Below, piece after piece: positions 10,003 through 20,657 of a stretch of 64,000 nt of DNA (its first letter is position 1; the number at the start of each line of letters is the position of its first letter). Under the pieces are notes generated by a model that saw only the letters and a list, made by a program, of their open reading frames with translations, had not been told where the DNA came from and ran no database searches. Made by a program: the position numbers and the translations under genes. The stretch is from Halomonas sp. CUBES01 (GTDB taxonomy: Bacteria; Pseudomonadota; Gammaproteobacteria; Pseudomonadales; Halomonadaceae): positions 175,223-239,222 of the forward strand of contig NZ_JAJLLW010000007.1 in assembly GCF_020991005.1 (NCBI RefSeq), given 5' to 3'.

Positions 10003-10317
10003 ATGTCAACAAAAGGTGGACAGAAAGGCTTTCGCGACCTGCGTCAGCCGGCGACGCAAGAGCCGCCCAAGATCAACTTCCCGTGCCCCTACCCGATCAA
10101 GGTGGTGGGGGATGCCACCGAGGATTTTCCGGCGCGGGTCTGTCAGGTGATCATTCGCCATGCGCCTGATTTCGATGAAACGACCATGCAGGTCATTGAT
10201 AGTCGCAACGGGCGTTTTCAATCGGTGCGTGTCACCATTACGGCCACCGGGGAGCAGCAGCTAAGCCAGCTGTTCGACGAGCTGAAAGCCACTGGCCTTG
10301 TGCACATGGTGGTGTAA
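10003..10317 (+). CDS. ybeD: DUF493 family protein, YbeD-like
   Basis: This is a small cytoplasmic protein (104 residues) of the YbeD family with a ferredoxin-like fold. The family core [13 protein letters not shown] lies near residues 23-35. It is placed between dacA and lipB exactly as in E. coli, and a regulatory link to lipoate metabolism has been suggested from that order. The ATG at 10003 was chosen over a GTG 39 bases upstream because it gives the family's usual length. The stop codon shares one base with the lipB start. Confidence 0.9.
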   Translation: MSTKGGQKGFRDLRQPATQEPPKINFPCPYPIKVVGDATEDFPARVCQVIIRHAPDFDETTMQVIDSRNGRFQSVRVTITATGEQQLSQLFDELKATGLVHMVV

Positions 10318-10985
10318 TGGCCGCCCCGCCCATCGAGCTGCACGTGCTGGGTCGAAAGCCCTATCTGCCGGTCTGGCAGGCAATGCGCTCGTTGACCGAC
10401 CAGCGCGACGCCGATACGCCCGACCAGTTCTGGCTGGTCGAGCACGACCCGGTGTTTACCCAGGGACAAGCCGGCAAGCCCGAGCATATCCTGATGCCGG
10501 GTGATATTCCGGTGGTGCAGACCGACCGGGGCGGACAGGTGACCTACCATGGCCCCGGTCAGGTGGTGCTGTACCCGCTGCTGGATGTTCGTCGGACGAA
10601 GCTCGGTGTACGCACGCTGGTCACCGCCCTCGAAGACGCCGTGATCGAGGTGCTGGCAAGTTACGGCGTGACGGCGAGGGCGCGGCCTGATGCGCCGGGG
10701 GTCTATGTGAGTGATGATGCCGGCGAGGCCAAGATCGCCTCACTGGGGTTACGCATTCGCCGCGGGGCGAGCTTCCACGGTGTGGCGCTCAATGTGGACG
10801 GGGATCTGTCGCCTTTTGCCTGCATCAATCCTTGCGGCTACGCGGGCATGCCGATGACGCGTCTGGCGGACTGGGTATCGCTGCCAGGTGATCATCAGGT
10901 AGGTGAGCAGCTTGCCAAGGCGCTGGCGGGGAAGCTAAAGCGGTCGTTAGTAGCGGGCGTTGAACGGCCACCGCTAACCGAGTAG
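10317..10985 (+). CDS. lipB: Lipoyl(octanoyl) transferase
   Basis: LipB moves octanoate from acyl carrier protein to lipoyl domains of 2-oxoacid dehydrogenases and the glycine cleavage system. The family signature [20 protein letters not shown] (residues about 64-83), the active lysine K139 in AKIASLG and the catalytic cysteine C173 in NPCGYAGM are all present. The gene starts on the last base of the ybeD stop and runs head-on into lipA, whose product completes the pathway. Confidence 0.96.
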   Translation: MAAPPIELHVLGRKPYLPVWQAMRSLTDQRDADTPDQFWLVEHDPVFTQGQAGKPEHILMPGDIPVVQTDRGGQVTYHGPGQVVLYPLLDVRRTKLGVRTLVTALEDAVIEVLASYGVTARARPDAPGVYVSDDAGEAKIASLGLRIRRGASFHGVALNVDGDLSPFACINPCGYAGMPMTRLADWVSLPGDHQVGEQLAKALAGKLKRSLVAGVERPPLTE

Positions 10986-10991
10986 CGGTGG
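10968..10991. terminator. Hairpin between convergent lipB and lipA
   Basis: A perfect nine-base inverted repeat, CCACCGCTA and TAGCGGTGG, encloses a six-base loop. It spans the lipB stop codon and sits about 14 bases from the lipA stop. There is no T-run on either side, so it may be a weak bidirectional terminator or a block to 3' decay rather than a classic intrinsic terminator. Confidence 0.4.
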
Positions 10992-11004
10992 CAGGGCAAT
11001 GCAG

Positions 11005-12057
11005 TTATCCGACGTTGAGCGCCGGGATCAAGTTGGGATCCGGTTCCTGACCAGGCACCTTGGCCGGTGACGCCAGCCCCAGGTTGTTCTTTTCAAACAC
11101 CCGGTCGGCACGGTAGCTCGAGCGAACCAGCGGGCCCGACGGCACTTCCATGAAGCCTTTCTCAAGGCCGATTTCGCGGTAGCGATCAAATTCCTCAGGT
11201 GTCACCCAGCGCTCCACCGGCAGGTGGTTCTTGGTCGGGCGCAGGTATTGTCCCAGCGTCACGATATCGACGCCGATCTCGCGGAGGTCGTCAAACGTCT
11301 GCAGGATCTCTTCGTCGGTTTCACCCAGGCCGAGCATCAGGCTGGTCTTGGTGATCACGCCGGGACGATGGCGTTTTGCATGGGCCAGCACATCCAGCGT
11401 CTTGCGGTAGCCCGCCCGGGGGTCGCGCACCCGGCTGGTCAGCCGCTCCACCGTTTCGACGTTCTGGGCAAAGACTTCAAGACCGGAATCGGCTACTTGC
11501 TCGATCGCTGCTGGCGCACCGTCGAAATCCGGGGTCAGTGCTTCCACCACCACGTGAGGCGTACGCGCCTTGATGGCGCGAATGCAGTTGGCGTAGTGGC
11601 CGGCGCCGCCGTCGTCCAGATCGTCGCGGTCGACCGAGGTCAGCACGATGTAGCGAAGGCCCATCAGCTCAACCGATTTCGCCGTGTTTTCAGGCTCCTC
11701 GTGATCAAGCCAGCCTTGCGGGTTGCCGGTGTCGACCGCGCAGAAACGGCAGGCACGCGTACATACCGACCCCATCAGCATGATCGTCGCCGTGCCGTTG
11801 CTCCAGCACTCGCCCATGTTCGGGCAGTGGGATTCGGCGCACACCGTGCTCAGCCGGTGGGTGGCGACGTTCTTCTTGACCGCCTCAAAGCGCTCGCCAC
11901 CGGGGATCTGAGCGCGCAGCCATTTAGGCTTGCGATCTAAAGAAGGGGCCTCAGCCTCGGCCTTGCGCTGCTTCATGCCATCTTTGATCACCGTCATGCC
12001 GTGCTCGTTGCGGAATTTTTCACCGCTGGGGACACGTGGCGAGGTGTTATTGCTCAT
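11005..12057 (-). CDS. lipA: Lipoyl synthase
   Basis: LipA is a radical SAM enzyme that inserts two sulfurs into protein-bound octanoyl groups. Both iron-sulfur motifs are present: the auxiliary cluster [12 protein letters not shown] and the radical SAM cluster [10 protein letters not shown], at about residues 74-105. The C-terminal [10 protein letters not shown] carries the RSSY motif that ligates the auxiliary cluster. The length of 350 residues includes a family-typical N-terminal extension of about 45 residues. It converges with lipB. Confidence 0.97.
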   Translation of the reverse strand: MSNNTSPRVPSGEKFRNEHGMTVIKDGMKQRKAEAEAPSLDRKPKWLRAQIPGGERFEAVKKNVATHRLSTVCAESHCPNMGECWSNGTATIMLMGSVCTRACRFCAVDTGNPQGWLDHEEPENTAKSVELMGLRYIVLTSVDRDDLDDGGAGHYANCIRAIKARTPHVVVEALTPDFDGAPAAIEQVADSGLEVFAQNVETVERLTSRVRDPRAGYRKTLDVLAHAKRHRPGVITKTSLMLGLGETDEEILQTFDDLREIGVDIVTLGQYLRPTKNHLPVERWVTPEEFDRYREIGLEKGFMEVPSGPLVRSSYRADRVFEKNNLGLASPAKVPGQEPDPNLIPALNVG

Positions 12058-12189
12058 AGCGAGAGAGCCTCTCTACTGGGCGGCAGACAACGTCATCTGG
12101 CGGGTAAGCCTTGTCTGACGGCATGCCGATTGATACGCAGGTAGTAAGGCATAATGTAACATAATTTGCCTTTTGCACGACACCGCCGC

Positions 12190-13167
12190 CTAGTTGCCTG
12201 TCATCGGCAGGCAGGCGACTCCATGACTGGGCAGCGGGCTCGGCGGTGACCGAAAATGTTCACGGTGCTCGGCCAGGTGATTACGCACAAAACGCAGGAA
12301 GAGCTCGGTGACCGGCGAGGGGTAGCGCTCGCGAGCATACACCGTGCACCAGGAGCGGCGAATGGGAAAATCGGGCAGTGCCAATTCGGTGAGTAATCCC
12401 TGCTCGATTTCCAGCTTGACCGCCAGGCGGGGCAGTACGGCGACGCCCAGCTGCGCCATGACCCCTTGCTTGATGGCTTCGTTGGTGCCCATCTCGATGC
12501 AGTGGGCAAGCGCAACGTCCTTGTGGCCGGCGAGCTGCTCGAACGCATTGCGCACCCCAGAGCCGGGTTCGCGCATCAGCACGTAGTGGCGGGCAAAATC
12601 GCTCAGAGAGGGGTTGGGCATCGAGAGTAGCGGGTGATGGGGCCATACCACGGCAATCAGCTCGTTCTCCAGAATAGGCATCACCACCAGGCGGTCATCC
12701 TCGGGCACCATGGCCATGATCACCAGGTCATCGCGCTGTTCGCCCAGGCGCTCGAGGGCCTGGCGGCGGTTGCAGACATGCAGCCGCACGTTGATGTCCG
12801 GATAGTTGGCGCGGAATCTGGCCAGCAGGTAGGGCACCACGTATTGGGCGGAGGACACCGCAGTCAAGTTCAGCTCGCCTGAAAGCTTGCCGTTCTGTTC
12901 GCCCAGGGTCATCTGCAGACGCGAGAGCTGGCCGAAAATTTCTCGTGTGGAGTCCGAGAGGGTCTCGGCGGCAGGCAGTACATGCAGCGTTTTGCCGCTG
13001 TATTTGAACAAGGGTTGCCCCAGGGCCTGTTCCAGCTGGCGAATCTGGGCGCTGACTGCGGGCTGGGTCAGCCCCAGCTCTGCTGCTGCGCGGGAGTAGG
13101 AGCGCTGCACGAGCACCGCCTGAAAGACCTGGAGCTGGCGAAACGTGAGGCGGTTTAGCAACGACAT
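12190..13167 (-). CDS. LysR-family transcriptional regulator (CbbR-like)
   Basis: A winged helix-turn-helix at residues about 5-65 (RLTFRQLQVFQAVLVQRSYS, LTQPAVSAQIRQLE) is followed by a substrate-binding domain of the LysR class. The sequence after the linker (GELNLTAVSSAQYVVPYLLARF, in pieces) resembles the CbbR/YeiE branch, but no carbon-fixation genes are nearby, so the effector is unknown. It is divergent from the DUF3141 gene across about 225 bases, so control of that gene or of itself is the natural first guess. Confidence 0.88.
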   Translation of the reverse strand: MSLLNRLTFRQLQVFQAVLVQRSYSRAAAELGLTQPAVSAQIRQLEQALGQPLFKYSGKTLHVLPAAETLSDSTREIFGQLSRLQMTLGEQNGKLSGELNLTAVSSAQYVVPYLLARFRANYPDINVRLHVCNRRQALERLGEQRDDLVIMAMVPEDDRLVVMPILENELIAVVWPHHPLLSMPNPSLSDFARHYVLMREPGSGVRNAFEQLAGHKDVALAHCIEMGTNEAIKQGVMAQLGVAVLPRLAVKLEIEQGLLTELALPDFPIRRSWCTVYARERYPSPVTELFLRFVRNHLAEHREHFRSPPSPLPSHGVACLPMTGN

Positions 13168-13392
13168 GGCGATCCTTGATCCATTGAGGGCGGCATAAAA
13201 GGCGACTGCTCGGTGAGAACGTTTTCGACGGCCGATGGTTCAGGGCTGTGGCAACCGAGCACCGGCCATAGGTTATACCAATGAGTCTGCAATAGGCATC
13301 GACGTGTCGCAGCGAGTGTCCTAAACTATATTGCGTTGCAGCATCATTGCTTTCGGGTTCGATGCTTCCGCATTAACCCAATGGGAGACTCT

Positions 13393-15777
13393 ATGAACTT
13401 CTTCGCTAACCCTCTAATGCCAACTCAAGCTCGCCCGTCGGCAAGCCAAGAGGACGCGACGGCATCCGTGAGCGATGCCATGGCCTCGCTGTTCGACCCT
13501 TTCGGGTTTGGTCGTGCCGCCTTTGACTACTGGCGAGACAGCGTTGAACGTAGCGTGCTTTACCTGGATGTGATGCGCGAGCGCGGCAATCAATACCTGG
13601 CCCACATGGAACAGACCAAGCCCAGCGTGTTGGGGTTTGAAACCGAAGTGCTGGTGGATGGCCGCACCTTGCCCCAGCCCACCAACTACGAACTATTGCG
13701 CGTCATACCGCCCAAGGGGGTAGAAACTGATCCGCTTAGTCGCCCCTTTGTGGTGGTGGATCCGCGTGCCGGGCACGGGCCGGGTATCGGCGGCTTCAAA
13801 CCCGACAGCGAATTGGGAGTGGCGTTGAGGGCAGGTCATCCCTGTTACTTCATCGGTTTCCTGCCGTTTCCTGAACCGGGGCAGACCGTCGAGGATGTGG
13901 TCGAGTCGGAAGTGGCGTTTCTGCGCCATGTGATCGAGCGCCACCCCGAAACCACGGAAAAGCCCATGGTCGTCGGCAACTGTCAGGCCGGGTGGCAGCT
14001 GATGATGGCGGCCGCCCTGGAGCCTGATGTCTTCGGCCCGATTCTGATCGCCGGTGCCCCGCTGTCCTACTGGGCAGGCGAGCACGGCAAGGCACCGATG
14101 CGCTATACCGGCGGAATGACCGGCGGCAGCTGGGTGACGGCATTGACCAGTGATCTGGGCAATGGCCTGTTCGACGGCGCCTGGCTGGTGCAGAACTTCG
14201 AGCGCCTCAATCCGGCTAATACCTATTGGAAGAAGCAGTACCACCTGTTTGCCAACGTGGATACCGAGTCTAATCGCTACCTCGAATTCGAGCGCTGGTG
14301 GGGCGGCCATGTGGTGCTGGGCGGCGAAGAGATTCAGTACATCGTCGATAACCTGTTTGTCGGCAATCGCCTGTCGACCGCCCAACTGGTAACCCGCGAC
14401 GGTCGCCGCATCGATCTACGCAACGTGCGTTCACCGGTGGTGGTGTTCTGCTCGCGCGGCGACGATATTACCCCGCCGCCCCAAGCGCTGGGCTGGATTC
14501 GCGATCTGTACGAAGACGAAAACGATATTATCGCCAACGAGCAGACCATCGTTTACTGTCAGCACGATACTACCGGTCACCTGGGCATCTTCGTGTCGAG
14601 CAGCGTGTCGCGCAAGGAACATACCGAGTTCACGGCTAACATGGATTATATCGATGTGATGCCGCCGGGCCTCTACGAGACCACGATCACGCATGCCGAT
14701 GATCACGATGAAGGCGAGCTGATCGAGCGCGACTACCTGCTTGAGTTTGCCCCGCGCGATTTCGACGAGTTGGATCGCGAGGTCATGCACAAGCCGGAGG
14801 ACGACCGCCGGTTTGCCACGGTAGCGCGCATTTCCGAAATCAACCTAGGCCTGTACCGTTTGTACATGCAGCCCTGGTTGCAGGCGGTCATGACGCCGGA
14901 AGCCGCCCGCTGGATTCGTCGCATGCACCCCATTCGGTTGGGCTACAAGCTGCTTTCGGACCGCAATCCCATGACAGTACCGTTGCCGGTCATGGCCGAC
15001 CGGATTCGCCTATCGCGTCACCCGGTGGGCGAAGACAACCTGTTCAAGGCGGTGGAAACCATGGCGTCGGATCAGATCGTCACCGGGCTCAACGCCTTTC
15101 GTGATGCGCGGGATAGCGCCACCGAACGGTTGTTCATGGATATCTACGGCCAACCCCTCTTGCAGGCGGCTGTCGGTCTCTACGGCGACGCTCATGTGCA
15201 CCGCCGCCGTCCCGGCGCGGAGCCCGAGCACCGTCGCTTTATAGAGCAGCGCCAGGAGGAACTGCGCGCCAAGATTGCCAAGGGTGGCTCTCACGAAGCC
15301 GTCATGCGGGCGCTGATTTATATCCTGGGCGGCGCGCCGGCCACCGACGAGCGCAACTTCAAGCGGCTACGCGCATCACGGGCGGCTCTTGAGCCCAATG
15401 CCAAGCTGTGCGACTTCAAGCGGTTGGTGCGTGAGCAGTTCTTTATCCTGAAGCTGGACCGCGAGCAGGCGCTCAACGCCTTGCCTGCTCTGTTGAAGGG
15501 GCAAAGCAACGACGAGATCGACGCGCATATGTCGCATCTCGAAGATGTGCTGTCGGCGAGCGGTGAGCTGTCGGAGCATGTCGCATCACGCCTGACCCAG
15601 GTCGGCGAGCTGTTCGATCAGGCCCGCCCGGCTGTCCAGCAGCAGGTGGCGTCAAGCCCGCAAGCCCCGCAGCAGGCGGCCAAGGACGTGGCCGAGAAGC
15701 CCGCGGCCAAGCCTGCAACGGCGAGTACCAAAAAAGCCACACCAGCTAAACGCAAGACCCCGCCCGAAGGCGAGTGA
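13393..15777 (+). CDS. DUF3141 protein, PHA-synthase-like alpha/beta hydrolase
   Basis: This 794-residue protein belongs to the DUF3141 family. The N-terminal half looks like class I polyhydroxyalkanoate synthases. It has a lipase-box variant G-N-C-Q-A-G with cysteine C197 as likely nucleophile, an aspartate D357 in FCSRGDD, and a histidine H396 in TGHLGIF, spaced much as in PhaC. The C-terminal 300 residues are helical and end in a Lys/Ala/Pro-rich tail (AAKPATASTKKATPAKRK) reminiscent of DNA- or granule-binding phasin-like tails. ATG at 13393 follows GGGAGA. Its substrate is not established; an acyl-CoA or hydroxyacyl role is inferred. Confidence 0.85.
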   Translation: MNFFANPLMPTQARPSASQEDATASVSDAMASLFDPFGFGRAAFDYWRDSVERSVLYLDVMRERGNQYLAHMEQTKPSVLGFETEVLVDGRTLPQPTNYELLRVIPPKGVETDPLSRPFVVVDPRAGHGPGIGGFKPDSELGVALRAGHPCYFIGFLPFPEPGQTVEDVVESEVAFLRHVIERHPETTEKPMVVGNCQAGWQLMMAAALEPDVFGPILIAGAPLSYWAGEHGKAPMRYTGGMTGGSWVTALTSDLGNGLFDGAWLVQNFERLNPANTYWKKQYHLFANVDTESNRYLEFERWWGGHVVLGGEEIQYIVDNLFVGNRLSTAQLVTRDGRRIDLRNVRSPVVVFCSRGDDITPPPQALGWIRDLYEDENDIIANEQTIVYCQHDTTGHLGIFVSSSVSRKEHTEFTANMDYIDVMPPGLYETTITHADDHDEGELIERDYLLEFAPRDFDELDREVMHKPEDDRRFATVARISEINLGLYRLYMQPWLQAVMTPEAARWIRRMHPIRLGYKLLSDRNPMTVPLPVMADRIRLSRHPVGEDNLFKAVETMASDQIVTGLNAFRDARDSATERLFMDIYGQPLLQAAVGLYGDAHVHRRRPGAEPEHRRFIEQRQEELRAKIAKGGSHEAVMRALIYILGGAPATDERNFKRLRASRAALEPNAKLCDFKRLVREQFFILKLDREQALNALPALLKGQSNDEIDAHMSHLEDVLSASGELSEHVASRLTQVGELFDQARPAVQQQVASSPQAPQQAAKDVAEKPAAKPATASTKKATPAKRKTPPEGE

Positions 15778-15796
15778 TGGCGTTGCGCGAGCTCTG

Positions 15797-15823
15797 CACC
15801 CCTGCCGGTCGGCGGGGGTGTTT
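15797..15823 (+). terminator. Probable intrinsic terminator after the DUF3141 gene
   Basis: CACCCCTGCC and GGCGGGGGTG form a ten-pair stem (one G-U wobble) with a GGTC loop, followed by TTT and more Ts. It lies about 20 bases after the stop codon. Confidence 0.7.
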
Positions 15824-16068
15824 GCGTTCTGGACTGAGGAATTTTGGGTTGCCGTTGCGCTAGCGGCAGTCTAGTGTCTAGCAACGCCTTGATTGAAAAG
15901 CCTGATGCTCGTCACCACCAACGCGACGGTATCCTTGTGCTCACCACTGGCGCTTCGCAATGGGCTGGGGTAGGGTAGGCGCATTTTTCCGACCGCGCGG
16001 CTTGTGATGGCTGTGGCGGCAACGTATTCATTGCACCGTCAGCGTGTGCACTAAGAAAGTGGAGCACT

Positions 16069-18699
16069 ATGGGCAAGTCACTGGTCATCGTCGAGTCGCC
16101 CGCCAAAGCGAAGACGATCAATAAATACCTCGGCAACGATTTCATCGTAAAGTCGAGCGTGGGTCACATCCGTGACCTGCCGACCAGCGGCTCAGGTAAG
16201 GCAGCCTCTGACCCCAAGGAGCGCGCTCGCCAAGCCGCGGCAACACGCAAGATGTCGGCGGACGAGAAAGCCGAGTACAAAAAGCTCAAGGCGCAGGACC
16301 AACTGATTCGGCGAATGGGCATCGACCCGAATAACGGCTGGGAAGCGAACTATGAAGTGCTGCCCGGCAAGGAAAAGGTCGTGGCCGAGCTTAAAAAGCT
16401 CGCCGAAAAAGCCGACGCCGTTTATCTGGCAACGGATTTGGATCGCGAGGGTGAAGCGATTGCCTGGCACCTGCGCGAAACCATCGGTGGCGACGACAGT
16501 CGCTACAAGCGAGTGGTGTTCAACGAGATCACCAAGAACGCCATTCAGGATGCCTTCAAGGCACCGGGCGCCTTGAATATTCCGCGAGTCGAAGCCCAGC
16601 AGGCCAGGCGTTTCCTGGACCGGGTGGTTGGCTTCATGCTGTCGCCGCTGCTCTGGGCCAAGATCGCCCGGGGGCTGTCGGCGGGTCGCGTTCAGTCCGT
16701 GGCGGTACGTTTGATTGTCGAACGCGAGCGCGAAATTCGTGCGTTCATCCCCGAGGAGTTCTGGGACGTGCATGCCGATCTGGCCTCGCCGGAGGGCGAC
16801 CAGGTGCGCTTTGCCCTGGTGCGCCAGGATGGCAAGGCGTTTCGCCCGACGTCGGAAAAAGACACGCTGGAACGTATCGAACAGCTCAGAAAAGCCAAGC
16901 TGTCGATTACCTCCCGGGAAGATAAGCCAACCAGCTCAAAGCCGACGGCGCCGTTTATCACCTCGACGCTGCAGCAGGCAGCCAGCGGGCGCCTGGGCTT
17001 TTCAGTGAAAAAGACCATGACCATGGCCCAGCGGCTTTATGAGGCGGGCTACATTACCTACATGCGTACCGATTCCACCAACCTGTCGAAAGACGCGGTG
17101 GAAAACGCGCGCAGCTTTATCGGCGAAGAGTACGGGCCGCGCTATCTGCCCGACACGCCCAATCGCTACAGCAGCAAGGAAAGCGCTCAGGAAGCCCACG
17201 AGGCCATTCGTCCCTCAAGCGTAGACCGCCAGGCAACCGACCTTGTGGGCATGGAGCGTGATGCCGAGCGTTTGTACGAGCTGATCTGGCGCCAGTTCGT
17301 CGCCTGCCAGATGACGCCCGCCGAGTACCTTTCCAGCACTCTGAGCGTTGAAGTGGACGGCTACGAGTTGCGGGCCAAAGGGCGCGTGCTCAAGTTCGAC
17401 GGCTATACCCGGGTCATGAAGCCCAGCGGTAAAAATGAAGATCAGCGTCTGCCCGATCTCCCCATCGGCACGTCGATGACCCTGGAAGCGCTCGACCCGC
17501 AGCAGCACTTCACCAAGCCGCCCGCGCGCTACACCGAAGCGAGCCTGGTCAAGGAGCTCGAAAAGCAGGGGATCGGGCGTCCCTCGACCTACGCCTCGAT
17601 CATCTCGACGATCCAGGATCGTGGCTACGTGCAGCTGGCGAATCGCCGCTTCTATGCCGAAAAGCTCGGCGACATCGTTACCGAGCGATTGAAGGAGTCC
17701 TTCCCGGATCTGATGGACTTCTCGTTTACGGCCCGCATGGAAGATAGCCTCGATGAAGTGGCCGAAGGCGAGCGCAACTGGCGGGGCCTGCTGGATGAGT
17801 TCTACGCTGAATTCCGCGACGAGCTCGTCCAGGCGGAAAGCGAAGAAGGCATGCGCCCCAACCAGCCGGTGCCCACCGATATCGACTGCCCCAGCTGCGG
17901 CCGCAAAATGCAGATCCGCACGGCGTCCACGGGTGTTTTCCTGGGCTGCAGTGGCTACAACCTGCCGCCCAAGGAGCGCTGCAAGACCACTATCGACCTG
18001 ATTCCCGGCGAGGAAGCGGTGGCTGCCGATGCCGATGAAGCCGCCGAGACCGACGCCCTGCGCGCCAAGCGCCGCTGCCCGACATGCGGGACGGCGATGG
18101 ACAACTATCTGATTGACGAAACTCGCAAGCTGCATATCTGCGGCAACAGTCCGGATTGTGAAGGCTACGAGGTCGAAACTGGCAAGTTCAAGATCAAGGG
18201 CTACGACGGGCCGCTGATCGAATGCGACAAGTGCGGTGCCGACATGCAGCTTAAATCGGGCCGCTTCGGCAAGTATTTCGGCTGTACCAACAGCGAGTGT
18301 AAAAATACGCGCAAGCTGTTAAGAAGTGGCGAAGTGGCGCCGCCCAAAATGGATCCTATTGCAATGCCGGAGCTTGCCTGCCAGAAGGTCGACGATCACT
18401 ACGTGCTGCGCGACGGTGCGAGCGGGTTGTTCCTGGCGGCGAGCAAATTCCCCAAGAACCGCGAAACGCGCCCGCCGCTGGTCAAGGAGCTCAAGGCGCA
18501 TGCCGACGAGCTGCCCGAGAAGTACCACTACATCCTCAATGCGCCCAGTGAAGATCCGGATGGACGCCCGGCGCAGATCCGTTACTCGCGCAAGTTCAAA
18601 GAGCAGTACGTGATGACCGATGAAGAGGGCAAGGCCACCGGCTGGAAGGCAACCTATGAAGGCGGCAAGTGGCACGTGGAGGACAAGCGCAAAAAATGA
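16069..18699 (+). CDS. topA: DNA topoisomerase I
   Basis: TopA relaxes negative supercoils by passing one strand through a transient single-strand break. The N-terminal Toprim domain ([20 protein letters not shown]-x-D-x-E in [15 protein letters not shown]) is followed by the gate domains with the active-site tyrosine Y331 in [12 protein letters not shown]. Three C-terminal zinc ribbons can be read ([24 protein letters not shown]) and a final TOPRIM_C-type repeat. The 876-residue length is usual. Its stop overlaps the next gene by four bases. Confidence 0.97.
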   Translation: MGKSLVIVESPAKAKTINKYLGNDFIVKSSVGHIRDLPTSGSGKAASDPKERARQAAATRKMSADEKAEYKKLKAQDQLIRRMGIDPNNGWEANYEVLPGKEKVVAELKKLAEKADAVYLATDLDREGEAIAWHLRETIGGDDSRYKRVVFNEITKNAIQDAFKAPGALNIPRVEAQQARRFLDRVVGFMLSPLLWAKIARGLSAGRVQSVAVRLIVEREREIRAFIPEEFWDVHADLASPEGDQVRFALVRQDGKAFRPTSEKDTLERIEQLRKAKLSITSREDKPTSSKPTAPFITSTLQQAASGRLGFSVKKTMTMAQRLYEAGYITYMRTDSTNLSKDAVENARSFIGEEYGPRYLPDTPNRYSSKESAQEAHEAIRPSSVDRQATDLVGMERDAERLYELIWRQFVACQMTPAEYLSSTLSVEVDGYELRAKGRVLKFDGYTRVMKPSGKNEDQRLPDLPIGTSMTLEALDPQQHFTKPPARYTEASLVKELEKQGIGRPSTYASIISTIQDRGYVQLANRRFYAEKLGDIVTERLKESFPDLMDFSFTARMEDSLDEVAEGERNWRGLLDEFYAEFRDELVQAESEEGMRPNQPVPTDIDCPSCGRKMQIRTASTGVFLGCSGYNLPPKERCKTTIDLIPGEEAVAADADEAAETDALRAKRRCPTCGTAMDNYLIDETRKLHICGNSPDCEGYEVETGKFKIKGYDGPLIECDKCGADMQLKSGRFGKYFGCTNSECKNTRKLLRSGEVAPPKMDPIAMPELACQKVDDHYVLRDGASGLFLAASKFPKNRETRPPLVKELKAHADELPEKYHYILNAPSEDPDGRPAQIRYSRKFKEQYVMTDEEGKATGWKATYEGGKWHVEDKRKK

Positions 18700-19157
18700 G
18701 TGATCAATCGCGCACCAACCAGTTGCTCTATCAGGCTGAGCTGCTGGCGGTTTCGACCGCCGAAGATGACGAACACGCCACCGCGCGACGCATGGCGCAG
18801 GAAGAAGGCGCGCTCGCCCTGTTTGAGCTGGCGCTAACCTCTTTGTTGCGTGAAGTGACGGAGCATGCCCGCTTGTCACAGCACGAATGGCGTTATCTAC
18901 TGTCCGACGACGGTCCGGCCATGGCCGAGCTTCAGCGCCTGCGCGATCTCGTCCATCAGCCGGACAGCTGGCTGTTCTGGCTAGTAGAGCAACTGAACAG
19001 TCTGCACAGCAGCGACGGTGCGGCCAAGCGACGTGCAGCCAATCCGTCGATGATTGCGGTGAGCGATCAGGCCAGCCTTGGGGATCAGCTCGTGACGCAG
19101 CTCAACGCCGCCAAGCGTGAAGTGGCCGCGCTGCGCGAAACCAGCCAGGAGTGGTAA
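18696..19157 (+). CDS. Uncharacterised helical protein downstream of topA (DUF6586-like)
   Basis: This 153-residue cytoplasmic protein has no signal peptide or membrane segment and appears all-helical. It resembles the small protein found directly after topA in Pseudomonas genomes (DUF6586 family, from memory). ATG at 18696 overlaps the topA stop by four bases (ATGA), which decides the start over an upstream in-frame codon inside topA. The C-terminal half repeats polar heptads ([18 protein letters not shown]) that could form a short coiled coil. Function is unknown. Confidence 0.8.
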   Translation: MSDQSRTNQLLYQAELLAVSTAEDDEHATARRMAQEEGALALFELALTSLLREVTEHARLSQHEWRYLLSDDGPAMAELQRLRDLVHQPDSWLFWLVEQLNSLHSSDGAAKRRAANPSMIAVSDQASLGDQLVTQLNAAKREVAALRETSQEW

Positions 19158-19252
19158 CGCAGTAGCGGGCCAGGCCGTGTGAAGCGCGTAGCTGGCAAAA
19201 GAGGGGCCTGAAAGACGTGGGCCGGTAAGAGAAGGGCAAGAAGGAAACGACA

Positions 19253-19717
19253 ATGCGCTATAACCAAGTGAAAGATTTGATCGCCTGGGTCGAGGCCTAT
19301 CATGGTCGCCTCGCCAGTCAGTACAGCGCTCGGGCCGCCGATTGCGAAAGCGAGCGTCTGCAGATGGTGCTCAGCTACCTGGCCGATCATGAAACCCGTA
19401 TGCAGGCCGGGCTGCGCGCTATTTTCGATGAAAGCCACGAAAAGCGCGAGGTGCTGGAGACGTGGTTCGACGATCCCAGCGATTTTCCCCAGCCGCCCGA
19501 GCTCCAGCAACTGGCCGATAAGCCGCTGGGTAACTCCATCGAGGCGGTCATGGAATCGGCGGTCGAGGCGCATCGCACCCTGGAAGCGCTCTATCGCCAC
19601 CGGGTCAACCGGGCCGTGATCGAACCCGAGGCCGAGTTTTTCAACGCCTTGGCGGAAGGTCACAATGCCGAGCTGCGGCGCATAGTAGCGAGCATCGAAG
19701 AGCTGCAGGGCGTTTAA
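19253..19717 (+). CDS. Uncharacterised ferritin-like helical protein
   Basis: The 154-residue product is acidic, all-helical and cytoplasmic. Its pattern of helices with Glu and His residues (EAYHGRLASQY, YLADHETRMQ, EAHRTLEALYRH, FFNALAEGHNAEL) is like ferritin/rubrerythrin-type four-helix bundles, but a complete metal-binding E-x-x-H set cannot be asserted by eye. A GGAAACG ribosome site precedes ATG at 19253. No close family is recognised. It lies about 95 bases after the topA-linked gene. Confidence 0.75.
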   Translation: MRYNQVKDLIAWVEAYHGRLASQYSARAADCESERLQMVLSYLADHETRMQAGLRAIFDESHEKREVLETWFDDPSDFPQPPELQQLADKPLGNSIEAVMESAVEAHRTLEALYRHRVNRAVIEPEAEFFNALAEGHNAELRRIVASIEELQGV

Positions 19718-19811
19718 TAGGATAACGCCTATTGGAGGCAGCCTTGATGTACGGTATAAAGTTTCTGCCACGGCAATATGCCGTTACCCATTTCCTGTGT
19801 GAGAGCCTTGC

Positions 19812-20444
19812 ATGAAGCCGTTTACCCGTCGCCATTTCCTGGCCTTGGCCATGGGGTTTCCTGCGGCTGCCAGTGCGGCAGCCAAGGTTACGCTAGCGTC
19901 TGAAGCCTTCCCTGACCTGGTGGCGGATCAGCTGCAGCGCGCTGCAAGGCCGCGCGAGCCCGGTGAGCAGTGGGTGCTGATTGACGATAAGGCAGCGACA
20001 CTCACCGTTTATCGTGGCAATAGCGTGGTCGAGGCGTTCCGTCCGGTTTCCCTCGGTCGCGGAGGCGCACGCACCCAGCGGCTGCGTGGTGGCAACGCCA
20101 CGCCGCTGGGTGAGTTCCGCATCAATCGTTTCAATCACGACAGCAAGTGGCACATCTTCATGGAGGTCAATTACCCGACCCCGACCCATGCGCGCATGGC
20201 GTTACAAGACGGCACCTACTCTCAGGCCGATTACGATGCCTACTTCGATTACTACCGACGTCACCGGCAGCCCCCTCAGGATACCGTGCTGGGCGGCGCC
20301 ATTGGCATTCATGGCCTGGGCGAGGCCGATCCAGAGATTCATGGCCGCTATCACTGGACGCAAGGCTGTGTCGCGGTGACCAATTCGCAAATCGAGCGCC
20401 TTACCGAGCTGGTCGAGGTTGGCACCCGCGTGGTGATCCGCTAA
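19812..20444 (+). CDS. L,D-transpeptidase family protein (YkuD domain)
   Basis: L,D-transpeptidases form 3-3 crosslinks in peptidoglycan, attach lipoprotein, or trim it. An N-terminal export signal (RRHFLALAMGFPAAASAAA, Tat-like because of the paired arginines) leads to a YkuD domain with the conserved histidine in GIHGLG and the catalytic cysteine in HWTQGCVAVTN. The overall form is closest to the short YafK-like branch, which in E. coli (DpaA) releases Lpp from peptidoglycan. An Lpp-type gene follows 213 bases downstream, which makes a functional link attractive but unproven. Confidence 0.88.
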   Translation: MKPFTRRHFLALAMGFPAAASAAAKVTLASEAFPDLVADQLQRAARPREPGEQWVLIDDKAATLTVYRGNSVVEAFRPVSLGRGGARTQRLRGGNATPLGEFRINRFNHDSKWHIFMEVNYPTPTHARMALQDGTYSQADYDAYFDYYRRHRQPPQDTVLGGAIGIHGLGEADPEIHGRYHWTQGCVAVTNSQIERLTELVEVGTRVVIR

Positions 20445-20657
20445 GCTGGTGTTGCAGAAGGAAGTTCGAGGCTTTACACGAGTGGCTATAGACAAGCGTT
20501 GTGGACTATTATAAAACAGCGTTTGGCTCACGTGCTTTGCGGCACAAGTCACTGTCAAGAACCTGCACCGCAGGTAGACAAATTCAGACTCGTTTCGTAG
20601 CCTGATGTTTGTCATACCCTTAAACGTTGTACCCAAGGAAGATCCAAGGAGAACACG

